Shown piece after piece: positions 18,065 to 27,675 of a DNA stretch of 64,000 nucleotides; positions within the stretch are counted from its first letter, which is position 1; each line of letters begins with the position of its first letter. The translations under genes were made by a program, and so were the position numbers. This DNA comes from Microbacterium sp. SLBN-154. GTDB taxonomy: Bacteria; Actinomycetota; Actinomycetes; Actinomycetales; Microbacteriaceae. The stretch covers positions 1,736,001 through 1,800,000 of the forward strand of contig NZ_VFNL01000001.1 in assembly GCF_006715565.1 (NCBI RefSeq). Direction: 5' to 3'. Below the pieces are notes generated by a model. It had not been told where the DNA came from and searched no databases. It saw nothing but the letters and a program-made list of their open reading frames with translations.

Positions 18065-19615
18065 ATGTCTACTCCCTCCGCCGCGCCCACCCTGGTCGCC
18101 CCTTCGCCCGCCGCCGTGGCTCGAGACGGCAGCGTGCGCACCTACGAGGTGCGCACCTTCGGCTGCCAGATGAACGTGCATGACTCCGAGCGCCTGTCGG
18201 GCTCGCTCGAGAGTGCGGGGTACCTGCCCGCGCGACCCGGCGAGGAAGCCGACGTGGTGGTGATCAACACGTGTGCCGTGCGCGACAACGCCGCGGGAAA
18301 GCTGTACGGCACGCTCGGGCATCTGAAGTCGCGCAAAGACGCTCGCGAGGGCATGCAGATCGCGGTCGGCGGGTGCCTGGCTCAGATGGACAAGCAGACC
18401 GTGCTCGACAAGGCGCCGTGGGTGGACGTCGTCTTCGGCACCCACAACATGGGCTCGCTCCCGCGTCTGCTCGAGCGTGCGCGCCACAACGACGAGGCGG
18501 AGCTCGAGATCCTCGAGGCGCTCGAAGTCTTTCCGTCGACGCTTCCCACGAAGCGCGACCACATCCACAGCGGCTGGGTCTCGATCTCCGTCGGGTGCAA
18601 CAACACTTGCACGTTCTGCATCGTCCCCCATCTCCGCGGCAAGGAGAAGGATCGGCGTCCGGGCGACATCCTCAGTGAGATCCGGATGCTGGTCGACGAC
18701 GGTGCGATCGAGGTCACCCTCCTCGGGCAGAACGTCAACAGCTATGGCGTCGAGTTCGGCGACCGGCAGGCCTTCGGCAAACTCCTTCGGGCCGCCGGCG
18801 GCATCGACGGCCTCGAGCGGATCCGCTTCACCAGCCCGCATCCCGCAGCCTTCACCGACGATGTCATCGACGCGATGGCGGAGACCCCCGCGGTCATGCC
18901 GCAGCTGCACATGCCCTTGCAGTCCGGCAGCGACCGGATCCTCAAGGCGATGCGACGGTCCTACCGCAGCGAGCGGTTCCTCGGCATCCTCGATCGGGTG
19001 CGCGCCCGCATCCCGCACGCCGCCATCACCACCGACATCATCGTCGGCTTCCCCGGCGAGACCGACGAGGATTTCGAAGACACCCTCCGCGTCGTCGAGC
19101 AGTCGCGTTTCGCCAGTGCCTTCACCTTCCAGTACTCCATCCGCGAGGGCACCCCGGCTGCGACGATGCCGGATCAGGTGCCCAAGTCGGTCGTGCAGGA
19201 GCGATACGAGCGCCTCATCGCCCTCCAGGAGCGGATCAGTCTCGAGGAGAACCGACGCCAGCTCGGTCGCGAGGTGGAGGTGCTGGTCTCCAGCGGTGAG
19301 GGCAAGAAGGATGCGGCCACCCACCGGCTGACCGGGCGCGCCGAGGACAACCGACTCGTCCACTTCGAGGTTCCGGCCGATTCTGCGCTCCCACGTCCCG
19401 GAGATATGGTGACGGCGATCATCACCCACGCTGCCCCCTTCCACCTCCTCGCCGACGCGCCGGCGGGCGATCGGCTCCGCATCCGGCGCACGCGCGCGGG
19501 CGATGCGTGGGACAGGGCGCAGGCGGAATCGTGCGCCGTGCCCACACCCGGTGCCGACGCGGGCGCACCTCGAGCTGTGTCCCTCGGCCTTCCCACGCTG
19601 CGCATCGGCGAGTGA
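18065..19615 (+). CDS. miaB: tRNA-2-methylthio-N6-dimethylallyladenosine synthase
   Basis: 516 aa radical-SAM methylthiotransferase. N-terminal UPF0004 domain with C34 ([15 protein letters not shown]), C70 and C104 for one 4Fe-4S cluster; radical-SAM motif C178-x3-C182-x2-C185 (CNNTCTFC); C-terminal TRAM domain (residues about 380-460) and a variable tail. It adds a methylthio group to i6A37, the product of MiaA encoded next. A TAGAAT hexamer 10 nt before the ATG suggests a nearly leaderless mRNA. Confidence 0.95.
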   Translation: MSTPSAAPTLVAPSPAAVARDGSVRTYEVRTFGCQMNVHDSERLSGSLESAGYLPARPGEEADVVVINTCAVRDNAAGKLYGTLGHLKSRKDAREGMQIAVGGCLAQMDKQTVLDKAPWVDVVFGTHNMGSLPRLLERARHNDEAELEILEALEVFPSTLPTKRDHIHSGWVSISVGCNNTCTFCIVPHLRGKEKDRRPGDILSEIRMLVDDGAIEVTLLGQNVNSYGVEFGDRQAFGKLLRAAGGIDGLERIRFTSPHPAAFTDDVIDAMAETPAVMPQLHMPLQSGSDRILKAMRRSYRSERFLGILDRVRARIPHAAITTDIIVGFPGETDEDFEDTLRVVEQSRFASAFTFQYSIREGTPAATMPDQVPKSVVQERYERLIALQERISLEENRRQLGREVEVLVSSGEGKKDAATHRLTGRAEDNRLVHFEVPADSALPRPGDMVTAIITHAAPFHLLADAPAGDRLRIRRTRAGDAWDRAQAESCAVPTPGADAGAPRAVSLGLPTLRIGE

Positions 19616-20571
19616 AGACCCCGTCCGACGACTCCCCGTCCGACCGGATGACCGCGGAGGGCCCTCGTCTCTGGAGTGTCATCGGTGCGACGGGCACCGG
19701 CAAGTCGGCGTTCGCGCTCGACCTCGTAGAGGCGCTGCGCGCCGCGGGTCGTGACGCGGAGATCGTCGGAGCCGACGCCATGCAGCTGTACCGGGGGATG
19801 GACATCGGAACCGCCAAGATCCCCGTCGGCGAGCGCCGCGGCATCCCGCATCACCTTCTCGACGTTCTCGAGGTCACCGACGATGCAGCCGTGGCCTGGT
19901 ACCAGTCCGCCGCACGCGACGTCATCGATTCCCTTCACGCCCGGGGCGTGGACGCCGTCCTCGTCGGCGGATCGGGCCTCTACGTCTCGGCGGTCCTGTT
20001 CGACTTCCGGTTCCCGCCGCGCGATGAGGCGCTGAGACACGCCCTCGAGGCCGAGCTCGACCGGATCGGTCCTGCCGCACTGTACGAGCGGCTGCGCACC
20101 GCGGACCCGGCAGCGGCCACCCGCATAGACTCCCGGAACACGCGCCGGATCATCAGAGCCCTCGAGGTGATCGCCCAGGGGGACCGCACGCACGGCGGCG
20201 CCCTTCCCGCGGCCCAGACCCTGTGGTACCCGCGCACCAGGCTCTTCGGTCTCGAGCGCGACCGTCGCGAACTCGTCGACACCCTCGATCGCCGTGTCGA
20301 GCGGATGTGGGATGAGGGGCTGCTCGACGAGGTGAGGGAGCTTCGGCACATCGGACTCGAGCAGGGCACCACCGCGCCACGGGCCATCGGCTACGCACAG
20401 GCGCTGGCCCAGGTGCGGGGTGAGATCGACGGCCCGGAGGCGATCGCGCAGACGCAGGCGCTCACGCGTCGCTACGCCCGGCGCCAGGTGTCGTGGTTCC
20501 GACGATACGAGGGCGTCACATGGATGGACGGCGCGACGGCAGGGGAGAGTCTGGCAGGCTCGATGGCATGA
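19612..20571 (+). CDS. miaA: tRNA dimethylallyltransferase
   Basis: 319 aa from GTG 19612, which overlaps the miaB stop as GTGA; an alternative ATG at 19648 would give 307 aa and loses only a low-complexity leader. P-loop [14 protein letters not shown], then [17 protein letters not shown] and the zinc/tRNA-binding C-terminal part ([14 protein letters not shown]). It transfers a dimethylallyl group to A37, the substrate of MiaB upstream. Confidence 0.94.
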   Translation: MKTPSDDSPSDRMTAEGPRLWSVIGATGTGKSAFALDLVEALRAAGRDAEIVGADAMQLYRGMDIGTAKIPVGERRGIPHHLLDVLEVTDDAAVAWYQSAARDVIDSLHARGVDAVLVGGSGLYVSAVLFDFRFPPRDEALRHALEAELDRIGPAALYERLRTADPAAATRIDSRNTRRIIRALEVIAQGDRTHGGALPAAQTLWYPRTRLFGLERDRRELVDTLDRRVERMWDEGLLDEVRELRHIGLEQGTTAPRAIGYAQALAQVRGEIDGPEAIAQTQALTRRYARRQVSWFRRYEGVTWMDGATAGESLAGSMA

Positions 20572-20993
20572 GCCTGCAGATCCGGTCCTTCGCCCCCGGC
20601 GACACCGACGCGGTCGTCCTCCTCTGGCAGACCACCGGTCTCACACGGCCCTGGAACAACCCCTACCAGGACATCGCCCGCAAGCTCCGGGTCCAGCCGG
20701 AGCTCTTCCTCGTGGCCGCGGACGATGACGGTCACATCGTCGGGACGGTCATGGCCGGCTACGACGGTCATCGCGGCTGGCTGTACTACCTGGCGAGCGA
20801 CCCGCACCACCGCGGTCAGGGCATCGCCCGGAGCCTGGTCGAACATGCCGAGGAGCTCCTTCTCGAGATGGGCTGCCCCAAGGTGCAGCTGATGGTCAGG
20901 CCCGAGAACGGCGTCGCGCAGGGCTTCTACGAGGCCCTCGGTTTCGAGCACTTCGACACCTGGGCGACGGGCAAGCGCCTCATCGAAGACTGA
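20568..20993 (+). CDS. GNAT acetyltransferase, YpeA-like
   Basis: 141 aa. [27 protein letters not shown]-type strand [31 protein letters not shown] and GKRLIED closely follow the YpeA acetyltransferase pattern as I recall it. Target unknown. ATG overlaps the miaA stop by 4 nt (ATGA), so it belongs to the miaB-miaA operon. Confidence 0.85.
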   Translation: MSLQIRSFAPGDTDAVVLLWQTTGLTRPWNNPYQDIARKLRVQPELFLVAADDDGHIVGTVMAGYDGHRGWLYYLASDPHHRGQGIARSLVEHAEELLLEMGCPKVQLMVRPENGVAQGFYEALGFEHFDTWATGKRLIED

Positions 20994-21037
20994 CCCCCGC
21001 GCGGTGTCTCCCGGGGCTGGCGCCTAGGCTGGGGTGC

Positions 21038-21889
21038 ATGCCTCACGCGGTGCCGTTCACGAAGGGCCACGGCACGGGAAACGACTTCGTCATTGTCGAA
21101 GATCCCGACGGCCGGCTCGAGCTCTCGAATGACCAGGTCGCCGTTCTGTGCGACCGCCGTTTCGGTATCGGCGCCGACGGCATCCTGCGCGTCGTCCGCA
21201 GCGCGTCCCTTCCCGAGGGGGCAGCGACCACCGATGCCGAATGGTTCATGGACTATCGCAACGCCGACGGTTCGGCGGCGGAGATGTGCGGCAACGGCAT
21301 CCGCGTGTTCGCCCGCTACCTCGAAGACGCCGGGCTGGCGCGCTTCGACGGGCCCGTGCCCATCGGCACCCGGGCGGGGGTGAAGACCCTCACCCGCAGC
21401 GAACTCGGCTACGAGGTCGACCTCGGAGCGTGGTCGGTGGAGCCCGAGGAGACCCTCGTCCGTGCGCGGGGACTGGACATCCCGCGGCCGGGGCTCGGCA
21501 TCGACGTCGGCAATCCGCACGTCGTGGTGGCGCTGCAGTCCGAAGGCGAGCTCGAACGACTGGATCTCGCGGTTCGCCCGATGCTCCATCCCGACCCGCC
21601 GGCCGGCGCGAACATCGAGTTCGTCGTCCCCGCCGACCCTCTCGTGCGCGATGGGGTGGGGGTCATCCGGATGCGGGTGTTCGAACGGGGAGTGGGCGAG
21701 ACCCTCAGCTGCGGCACGGGGGTCGCTGCGGCGGCGCTCGCGGTACGGCATTGGGCCGGCCGGGGGGCACCTGATCACTGGAGCGTGCAGGTGCCAGGCG
21801 GCACGCTCGCGGTGCGCGTCGTCGAGGGGCGGGTCCTGCTGTCGGGTCCGGCTGCGCTGGTCTTCACCGGCGAGATCACCCTCGCCTGA
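21038..21889 (+). CDS. dapF: Diaminopimelate epimerase
   Basis: 283 aa. Two active-site cysteines, C84 ([11 protein letters not shown]) and C225 ([12 protein letters not shown]), interconvert LL- and meso-diaminopimelate for lysine and peptidoglycan. [12 protein letters not shown] at the start is the family N-terminal motif. TAGGCT at 21025-21030 lies 7 nt before the ATG, the leaderless pattern, giving a separate promoter from the miaA operon. It converges with the methyltransferase gene, 10 nt apart. Confidence 0.95.
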   Translation: MPHAVPFTKGHGTGNDFVIVEDPDGRLELSNDQVAVLCDRRFGIGADGILRVVRSASLPEGAATTDAEWFMDYRNADGSAAEMCGNGIRVFARYLEDAGLARFDGPVPIGTRAGVKTLTRSELGYEVDLGAWSVEPEETLVRARGLDIPRPGLGIDVGNPHVVVALQSEGELERLDLAVRPMLHPDPPAGANIEFVVPADPLVRDGVGVIRMRVFERGVGETLSCGTGVAAAALAVRHWAGRGAPDHWSVQVPGGTLAVRVVEGRVLLSGPAALVFTGEITLA

Positions 21890-21899
21890 TCACGACGGG

Positions 21900-22541
21900 T
21901 CAAGGGAGCGCGATCGGTCCGGTGGGCGGCATGCCGTGGCGGCGTACCCGAATGACCCGGAAACCCCGCCCGGTGGCGGCGCGATGCACCGAGAATCCGG
22001 ACTCGAGCGTCGCAGCCAGCCATCGTTGCAGCGAATCCGAACCCAGGTTCCGCTGCACGACGAGCCAGGCATCGGACCGCTCGTCCAGCCGAGGGATCCA
22101 TCGCTCCAGCAGACCGTGGAGCTCAGATTTCCCGACCCGGATCGGGGGGTTGGATCGGATGGTGCGGAACCCGATGTCATCGGGAACATCGTCGGGCGTC
22201 GCGGCGTTGACATTGTCGAGCCCCAGGGACTGGGCGTTGCGACGCACCAGGTCCAGGGCCCGTTCGTTGACGTCGACCGCCCACACGGTGGCGTGCGGCG
22301 AGGTCATTGCGAGAGACAACGCGATCGGTCCCCACCCGCACCCGAGGTCGAGCAGATTGCCGCCCGGCGGTGAGGGCGGCGTGTTGGCGAGCAGAACCGC
22401 GGTCCCACCATCCAACCGGTCGGGGCTGAACACCCCGCCCGCGGTGGTGACCTCCACCTCCCGGCCGGCGAGCACTACGCGTATCCGACGCAGATTCTCG
22501 GGGCTGGCGGGCGACGCGCTGAAATAGTGGTCGCTCCCCAT
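21900..22541 (-). CDS. Class I SAM-dependent methyltransferase, RsmC-like
   Basis: 213 aa. LLDLGCGWGPIALSLA is the SAM-binding motif I, WAVDVNERALDLVRRN motif II, and IRSNPPIRVGKSELH the NPP[IY] catalytic motif of N2-guanine rRNA methyltransferases such as RsmC. HYFSASPASPEN at the N-terminus is typical of the short actinobacterial form. The ATG at 22541 is 8 nt after a minus-strand TACGCT (22550-22555). Divergent from hflX. Confidence 0.85.
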   Translation of the reverse strand: MGSDHYFSASPASPENLRRIRVVLAGREVEVTTAGGVFSPDRLDGGTAVLLANTPPSPPGGNLLDLGCGWGPIALSLAMTSPHATVWAVDVNERALDLVRRNAQSLGLDNVNAATPDDVPDDIGFRTIRSNPPIRVGKSELHGLLERWIPRLDERSDAWLVVQRNLGSDSLQRWLAATLESGFSVHRAATGRGFRVIRVRRHGMPPTGPIALP

Positions 22542-22663
22542 GGCTGTCGAGCGTAGCGGAGGTGGTCTCCGGCGCGGGAGGCTAGAGTCGACGAATCCCT
22601 TTCCGCAGACGGATGTCCCGCCCGACGCCTGCACCATATACGCGGATCATCCGGAAGGACCCC

Positions 22664-24199
22664 ATGACAGAACAGATCCACACCGACGACGCCGTCGACC
22701 CGGTCGACCGTGTGCTCGCTCGCGCGGAAACCCGCAACGGCGCGCGGGCCACCACCTTCCCCGACGCCGGATCGCGCACGCTCGCGCCCGCCCAGGCCCT
22801 CCAGGATGCCTCGACGGTCGTCTCCGACGATTCGGACGGCGACCAGTGGGATCGCGAGGAGCGAGCCGCGCTGCGCCGCGTACCAGGGCTCTCGACCGAG
22901 CTCGAGGACGTCACCGAGGTCGAGTACCGACAGCTGCGACTGGAGAACGTCGTGCTGGTGGGCGTGCATCCCCAGGGTGAACAGGAGGAGGCGGAGAACT
23001 CGCTGCGCGAACTGGCCGCCCTCGCCGAGACGGCCGGTGCCGTCGTGCTCGACGGCGTGCTCCAGCGTCGCCCGAATCCCGACCCGGCGACCTACGTCGG
23101 GCGCGGGAAGGCCGAAGAGCTGCGCGACATCGTCGCCGCCGCCGGTGCCGACACCGTCGTGGCCGACGCCGAGCTGGCCCCGAGCCAGCGGCGCGCGCTC
23201 GAGGACGTCGTGAAGGTGAAGGTGATCGATCGCACCGCCGTCATCCTCGACATCTTCAGCCAGCACGCCAAGAGCCGCGAGGGCAAGGCCCAGGTCGAGC
23301 TCGCCCAGCTCGAGTACCTGCTCCCGCGACTGCGCGGGTGGGGTGAGTCGATGAGCCGACAGGCGGGTGGCCAGGTCGGTGCCGCCGGTGCAGGAATGGG
23401 GTCACGCGGTCCGGGTGAGACCAAGATCGAACTCGACCGGCGTCGCATCCGCACGCGAATGGCGCACCTCCGGCGGCAGATCCGTCAGTTCGCCCCGGCG
23501 CGCGACGCCAAGCGAGCCGAGCGCAAGCGGAACACGATCCCGTCGGTGGCCATCGCGGGGTACACCAACGCCGGGAAGTCCAGCCTGCTCAACAGGCTGA
23601 CGCGCGCAGGCGTCCTCGTGGAGAACGCGCTGTTCGCGACGCTGGATGCCACGGTGCGCCGCTCCGAGACATCCGACGGACGGGTCTACACGATCTCCGA
23701 CACCGTCGGATTCGTCCGAAACCTTCCGCACCAGCTCGTCGAGGCGTTCCGCTCCACCCTGGAGGAGGTCGGTGGCGCCGATGTGATCGTGCACGTCGTC
23801 GACGGTGCCCACCCCGATCCGGGCGCACAGCTGCAGACGGTGCGGGATGTGATCGGTGATGTCGGTGCGCGCGACACCCGCGAGATCGTGGTGTTCAACA
23901 AGGCCGACCTCGTCGATGCCGACACCCGGCTGGTGTTGCGCGGACTCGTGCCGAACGCGCACTTCGTGTCCTCGCGCACCGGCGAGGGAATCGAAGAGCT
24001 GCGCACAGCCATCGAAGACGCCCTGCCGCTGCCCGCGGTGGAGGTGCAGGCGGTGGTCCCCTACGACCGCGGCGACCTGGTGTCGGCTGCGCACGACTCC
24101 GGTCTCATCCTCACCGAGGAGCACCGGGCGGAGGGAACCTACCTCCACGCTCACGTCGGTGAGCGGCTCGCGGCCGAGCTCGCGCCGTTCCGGATCTGA
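22664..24199 (+). CDS. hflX: GTPase HflX
   Basis: 511 aa. N-terminal HflX domain (VVLDGVLQRRPNPDPATYVGRGKAEEL region), a coiled-coil segment, then a GTPase domain with G1 GYTNAGKSS (about 299-307), DTVGFVRNLPHQLVEAFRSTLEE and NKAD. HflX splits stalled or stressed ribosomes. Shine-Dalgarno GGAAGGA precedes the ATG; TAGAGT at 22583-22588 may be the -10 box. About 110 N-terminal residues precede the conserved domain, long for the family. Confidence 0.93.
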   Translation: MTEQIHTDDAVDPVDRVLARAETRNGARATTFPDAGSRTLAPAQALQDASTVVSDDSDGDQWDREERAALRRVPGLSTELEDVTEVEYRQLRLENVVLVGVHPQGEQEEAENSLRELAALAETAGAVVLDGVLQRRPNPDPATYVGRGKAEELRDIVAAAGADTVVADAELAPSQRRALEDVVKVKVIDRTAVILDIFSQHAKSREGKAQVELAQLEYLLPRLRGWGESMSRQAGGQVGAAGAGMGSRGPGETKIELDRRRIRTRMAHLRRQIRQFAPARDAKRAERKRNTIPSVAIAGYTNAGKSSLLNRLTRAGVLVENALFATLDATVRRSETSDGRVYTISDTVGFVRNLPHQLVEAFRSTLEEVGGADVIVHVVDGAHPDPGAQLQTVRDVIGDVGARDTREIVVFNKADLVDADTRLVLRGLVPNAHFVSSRTGEGIEELRTAIEDALPLPAVEVQAVVPYDRGDLVSAAHDSGLILTEEHRAEGTYLHAHVGERLAAELAPFRI

Positions 24200-24224
24200 C
24201 GTCTCGCCGAACCGCTGCGACCAC

Positions 24225-26204
24225 TCAGCCGGTCGGGTCGAGGTCGAGCGGCGGGACGTCCGCCGGGGTGAACCCGAAGGCGGCTCCCAAGAACGCGAGC
24301 TCTGTGCGCACCATGTCGACGACGGTCTCGCTCCGGCGGAATCCGTGCCCTTCACCCGGGTAGAGAACGTAGGCGTGGGGCACACCGCCGGCGCGCAGCG
24401 CGTCGCGGATGGCCTCCGACTGCGAGGGCGGAACCACGGCGTCCTCCTCTCCCTGCAGAAGCAGCACCGGAGCCTGGATGCGGTGGGCGTGGGTCAGCGG
24501 TGACCGCTCGAGGTAGACCGTCTCGCTGGCGGGAAGCGGCCCGATGAGGCCATCGAGGTAGCGCGCTTCGAAGTCGTGCGTCTCGGCCGCGAGGAGCCGG
24601 GCGTCGGCCACGCCGTATCGCGAGATGCCGGCGCCGAAGGCGTCGGAGGCGACCAGTGCTCCGAGCACCGTCCAGCCTCCTGCCGATCCGCCCGCGATCG
24701 CGATGCGGGCGGGGTCGGCGGTTCCGTCCGCGGCGAGGGAACGTGCGACGTCGATGACGTCGTCGACATCGACGACGCCCCACCGGCCCCGCAGACGTTC
24801 GCGGTATTCGCGGCCGAAGCCGCTGGAGCCTCCGTAGTTGACCTCGACCACGCCGATCCCCCGAGAGGTCAGGAAGAGCGTCTTCGGGCTGACAACGCCG
24901 GGCGCATGAGCGGTCGGGCCGCCGTGGACGAGCACGACGTACGGCGGAAGGGCGTCGTCGGGTCCCTGCACCTCCGGGTGGGTCGGGGGGAAGTCGACCG
25001 CGTGGACGACGCCGTGGCGTCCGTCGACGGTGAATCGCCGGGGGAGCGGCACCCAGGGGGAGACTCCTTCGTCGTGCCAGCGTCCGCCCGTCAGAAGGTG
25101 AACGCTCGGCCGCGACGGCTCGCGCAGATCGATGCGCCACAGCCCCGTGGGGGCGTCTTCCGGGCTTCCCGACACGAGGACGTCGGTGCCTGCTGCGTCC
25201 TCCACCAGGAGGTTGCCGACCGCGGGAACAGGGATGACGGTCACCACGCCGCCCGAGGAGAGGTGGACGAGTTCGTCGCGACCGCGTGTGCGCACGGCGA
25301 CGACACCGTCGGTGAGCGGCGCGAACCACCGTGATCCGAGCACCCACAGCGGACCTCCGGTGTCGCGTTCATCCGGGGCGATCACCTCAGCCCGGTCGTC
25401 CGCGGGGTCGAGGCGGTGCAGGTTCCAGAACCCGCTCACGTCATCGGCGTACAGAAGGGCGCCGTCGGCGGTCCATTCGGGCTGGAGAGCGGCGGAGGCG
25501 CCTCCGGCCACGCGTCGGCCCGCGGGTTCTCCGTCGTCGAGTCGGCGCACTCGCACCTCAGCCCGGTCCCAGGGCATGTGGGGGTGATCCCACGCGAGCC
25601 ACGCGAGCAGGGATCCGTCGGGGGAGAGCGCAGGCTGCGCGACGAAATCGCTCCCCGCTGTCAACGAGGTCACGCGATCGATGTCGTCGGCGGCCGACCC
25701 GTCGAGGGGTATCTCGACGATGTCATGGGTGACGGGCTCTCCGAGGACCTCGCGGACGGCGAGGACCCGCCCCCGGGTCACACACAGACCCCCGAGCGCC
25801 TGCCCCGACACGGCAGGTGTCAGTGGGGTCGGAGTCGACCCCGGAGACAGCAGCCACACCCGCTGATCCGACTTCTCCACGAAGACCAGCCCGCCGTCTG
25901 GGGTGGCGCCCCACGCGCCACCGCCGTACTCGTGGACACGCGAGCGGACGCTCCACGGAGCAGGCAGCAGCGTGTCGACCTGTGAGCCCGGCACCGACGC
26001 TCGCGGTGCACGTCGCACGGTCGTTCGCCCCTGCTCTTCAGGGACCGTCTCGGCCCACCAGATCTCATCCCCGACGAAGCGGGCGCCGTCCAGCCGCGGC
26101 GAAGCGGCAGCCACCGCGTCCGCCGTGATGCGCGACGGCCAGGTGCCGAACGGGAGCGTGCGGGCGGGAGCGGATGCGGAGTTCCGGGGAAGGGGCGCGA
26201 CCAT
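24225..26204 (-). CDS. S9 family peptidase (prolyl oligopeptidase type)
   Basis: 659 aa. Beta-propeller-like N-terminal part (about 30-390) and alpha/beta-hydrolase C-terminal part with nucleophile S507 in GGSAGGW, acid in LLLQGEEDAVVPPSQ and histidine in YPGEGHGFRRSE, a complete Ser-Asp-His triad. No signal peptide, so probably cytoplasmic. The ATG at 26204 is 6 nt after a minus-strand TAACGT, which is part of a 15-bp tandem repeat. Convergent with hflX. Confidence 0.9.
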   Translation of the reverse strand: MVAPLPRNSASAPARTLPFGTWPSRITADAVAAASPRLDGARFVGDEIWWAETVPEEQGRTTVRRAPRASVPGSQVDTLLPAPWSVRSRVHEYGGGAWGATPDGGLVFVEKSDQRVWLLSPGSTPTPLTPAVSGQALGGLCVTRGRVLAVREVLGEPVTHDIVEIPLDGSAADDIDRVTSLTAGSDFVAQPALSPDGSLLAWLAWDHPHMPWDRAEVRVRRLDDGEPAGRRVAGGASAALQPEWTADGALLYADDVSGFWNLHRLDPADDRAEVIAPDERDTGGPLWVLGSRWFAPLTDGVVAVRTRGRDELVHLSSGGVVTVIPVPAVGNLLVEDAAGTDVLVSGSPEDAPTGLWRIDLREPSRPSVHLLTGGRWHDEGVSPWVPLPRRFTVDGRHGVVHAVDFPPTHPEVQGPDDALPPYVVLVHGGPTAHAPGVVSPKTLFLTSRGIGVVEVNYGGSSGFGREYRERLRGRWGVVDVDDVIDVARSLAADGTADPARIAIAGGSAGGWTVLGALVASDAFGAGISRYGVADARLLAAETHDFEARYLDGLIGPLPASETVYLERSPLTHAHRIQAPVLLLQGEEDAVVPPSQSEAIRDALRAGGVPHAYVLYPGEGHGFRRSETVVDMVRTELAFLGAAFGFTPADVPPLDLDPTG

Positions 26205-26205
26205 A

Positions 26206-26259
26206 CCTCCACGTTACGGGCCTCCACGTTACGGGCCTCCACGTTACGGGCCTCCACGT
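26206..26259 (-). repeat. 15-bp tandem repeat (3.6 copies) carrying -10-like boxes before the S9 peptidase
   Basis: CCTCCACGTTACGGG (plus-strand reading) is repeated exactly at 26206-26220, 26221-26235 and 26236-26250, with a partial copy at 26251-26259. On the minus strand each unit holds TAACGT (26211-26216, 26226-26231, 26241-26246) followed by GGAGG. The copy nearest the gene puts TAACGT 6 nt before the peptidase ATG, so the repeat multiplies its -10 hexamer or Shine-Dalgarno core. Confidence 0.8.
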
Positions 26260-26294
26260 CGAGGGGCCCGCGGCGTCGGGGGAGCCGACCGCTG

Positions 26295-26969
26295 TCAGAC
26301 CGCGCGAAGGATCGCGACGACCTTGCCCAGGATGATCGCCTCGTCGCCCAGAATGGGCTCGAAAGCGGTGTTGCGGGGGAGCAGCCACGTGTGGCCGTCA
26401 CGCTGACGGAACGTTTTGACGGTCGCCTCTCCGTCGAGCATGGCAGCGACGATCTCGCCGTTCTCGGCCGTGCCCTGCGCACGCACCACGACCCAGTCGC
26501 CGTCGCAGATGGCCGCGTCGATCATCGAATCGCCGGCGACCTTCAGCATGAACAGCTCGCCCTTGCCGACCAGCTGGCGGGGAAGGGGGAAGACCTCCTC
26601 GACCTGCTGATCCGCCGTGATGGGGACACCTGCGGCGATCCGTCCGACCAGCGGCACGAGGGCGGCGTCGCCCACCGCGGGGGTGCGGTCGGCGGGGTTC
26701 TCCGCGGCGCTGCCGGGAAGGTCGATGAGCACCTCCATGGCCCGGGTCTTGCCGGGGTCGCGCCGCAGGTACCCGCTCAACTCGAGCTGATTGAGCTGGT
26801 GGGTGACGCTGGACAGCGACTTCAGGCCCACGGCGTCGCCGATCTCGCGCATGCTCGGGGGATAACCGTGGCGGGCGATCGAGCGCTGGATCACCTCGAG
26901 GATGGCCATCTGCTTGTCGCTCAGGCTCTTGCGCCGCCGTGTCTGCGGCTTGGTGTTCGGCTCGCTCAT
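26295..26969 (-). CDS. lexA: SOS repressor LexA
   Basis: 224 aa. N-terminal winged helix ([29 protein letters not shown] to [11 protein letters not shown]), then the cleavage/dimerisation domain: cleavage site AAG-like in GRIAAGVPI, Ser in [11 protein letters not shown] and Lys in GEATVKTF form the Ser-Lys dyad. It represses damage-response genes until RecA filaments trigger self-cleavage. Start ATG 26969 after AGGAGCAG. Divergent from the LysM gene, a common arrangement. Confidence 0.96.
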   Translation of the reverse strand: MSEPNTKPQTRRRKSLSDKQMAILEVIQRSIARHGYPPSMREIGDAVGLKSLSSVTHQLNQLELSGYLRRDPGKTRAMEVLIDLPGSAAENPADRTPAVGDAALVPLVGRIAAGVPITADQQVEEVFPLPRQLVGKGELFMLKVAGDSMIDAAICDGDWVVVRAQGTAENGEIVAAMLDGEATVKTFRQRDGHTWLLPRNTAFEPILGDEAIILGKVVAILRAV

Positions 26970-27062
26970 GTCTGCTCCTGTCTCCCCGGAAACCCCGCCC
27001 CGGGCCCCGTGGCGCGATCGTCGCGTCTTCGAATGTCGGAGGTCGGTGGTGAGGTGTCCTCG

Positions 27063-27177
27063 TCGAAACCGTATCCGGTTCCGATCGGTGTCCACCGGAC
27101 CTCGCTCGCGTGTCGCGTTCGATCGTTCGACGGATTCCGACCCGCTTGACAGCATTTCACATCGAAGATAGATTCGG
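27063..27177. promoter_or_regulatory. lexA-LysM intergenic control region
   Basis: The 300-bp spacer (26970-27269) holds, on the plus strand, TTGACA (27146-27151), a 17-nt gap and TAGATT (27169-27174), the best sigma-70 promoter seen before a protein gene here. A degenerate LexA-like site TCGAAG-ATAG-ATTCGG (27162-27177; 9 of 12 positions) overlaps the -10 box. Further left are two GTTCGA half-sites 7 bp apart (27117-27129) and a separate inverted repeat TCGAAACCG-TATC-CGGTTCCGA (27063-27084). No gene is seen in the spacer. Confidence 0.65.
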
Positions 27178-27269
27178 AAGAGAGGTTCGCATCCGCCCGT
27201 CCCGGCCGACGGGTGGATGCGAACCCAGACCCGAAACGACACCGGCCGAGCCGGGAACGGGAGCACACG

Positions 27270-27635
27270 ATGAGCGCGATCACGATTTCGACGGGAACCA
27301 TGACCGGTGCCGCCGCCGCGACCCGACTGCGGCTGACCGCACGCGGACGCCGTGTCCTCGCCACGCTCGCCGCGCTGCCCGCCGTCGTCGCGCTGAGTGT
27401 GGCGATGATCAGCGGGGGATCGGCGCTCGCCACCCGCGCCGACGGTGCCCCTTCGGGCGCGTTCGACACCGTCACCGTGCAGGCGGGTGACTCACTCTGG
27501 GCGATCGCCGAGCGCGTGGCCCCTGCGGCCGACCCGCGCGATGTGGTGGCGGCGTTCAGCCGTCTCAACGGCCTCGATGCGGGACTCGTGTCGGCCGGGC
27601 AGGAACTGGCGATCCCTGCGGAGTACGCCGACTGA
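27270..27635 (+). CDS. LysM domain protein, probable SOS-induced division inhibitor
   Basis: 121 aa. One transmembrane segment (about residues 32-54) is followed by a single LysM domain ([36 protein letters not shown]... QELAIP). Small LysM membrane proteins divergent from lexA include YneA of Bacillus and Rv2719c/ChiZ of Mycobacterium, which slow division after DNA damage. Same size, topology, position and a strong promoter with a LexA-like site support that role here; it is an inference. GGGAG precedes the ATG. Confidence 0.78.
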   Translation: MSAITISTGTMTGAAAATRLRLTARGRRVLATLAALPAVVALSVAMISGGSALATRADGAPSGAFDTVTVQAGDSLWAIAERVAPAADPRDVVAAFSRLNGLDAGLVSAGQELAIPAEYAD

Positions 27636-27675
27636 TCCGCAGGCCCGGCGGGCATGGCGCCGTACGATGGGAAGG

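Noticed and set aside
20146..20152. TAGACT inside miaA as an internal promoter
   Set aside because: No start codon at the leaderless distance in a real gene frame.
26206..26259. CRISPR-like array
   Set aside because: Unit is 15 bp with no spacers; it is a simple tandem repeat.
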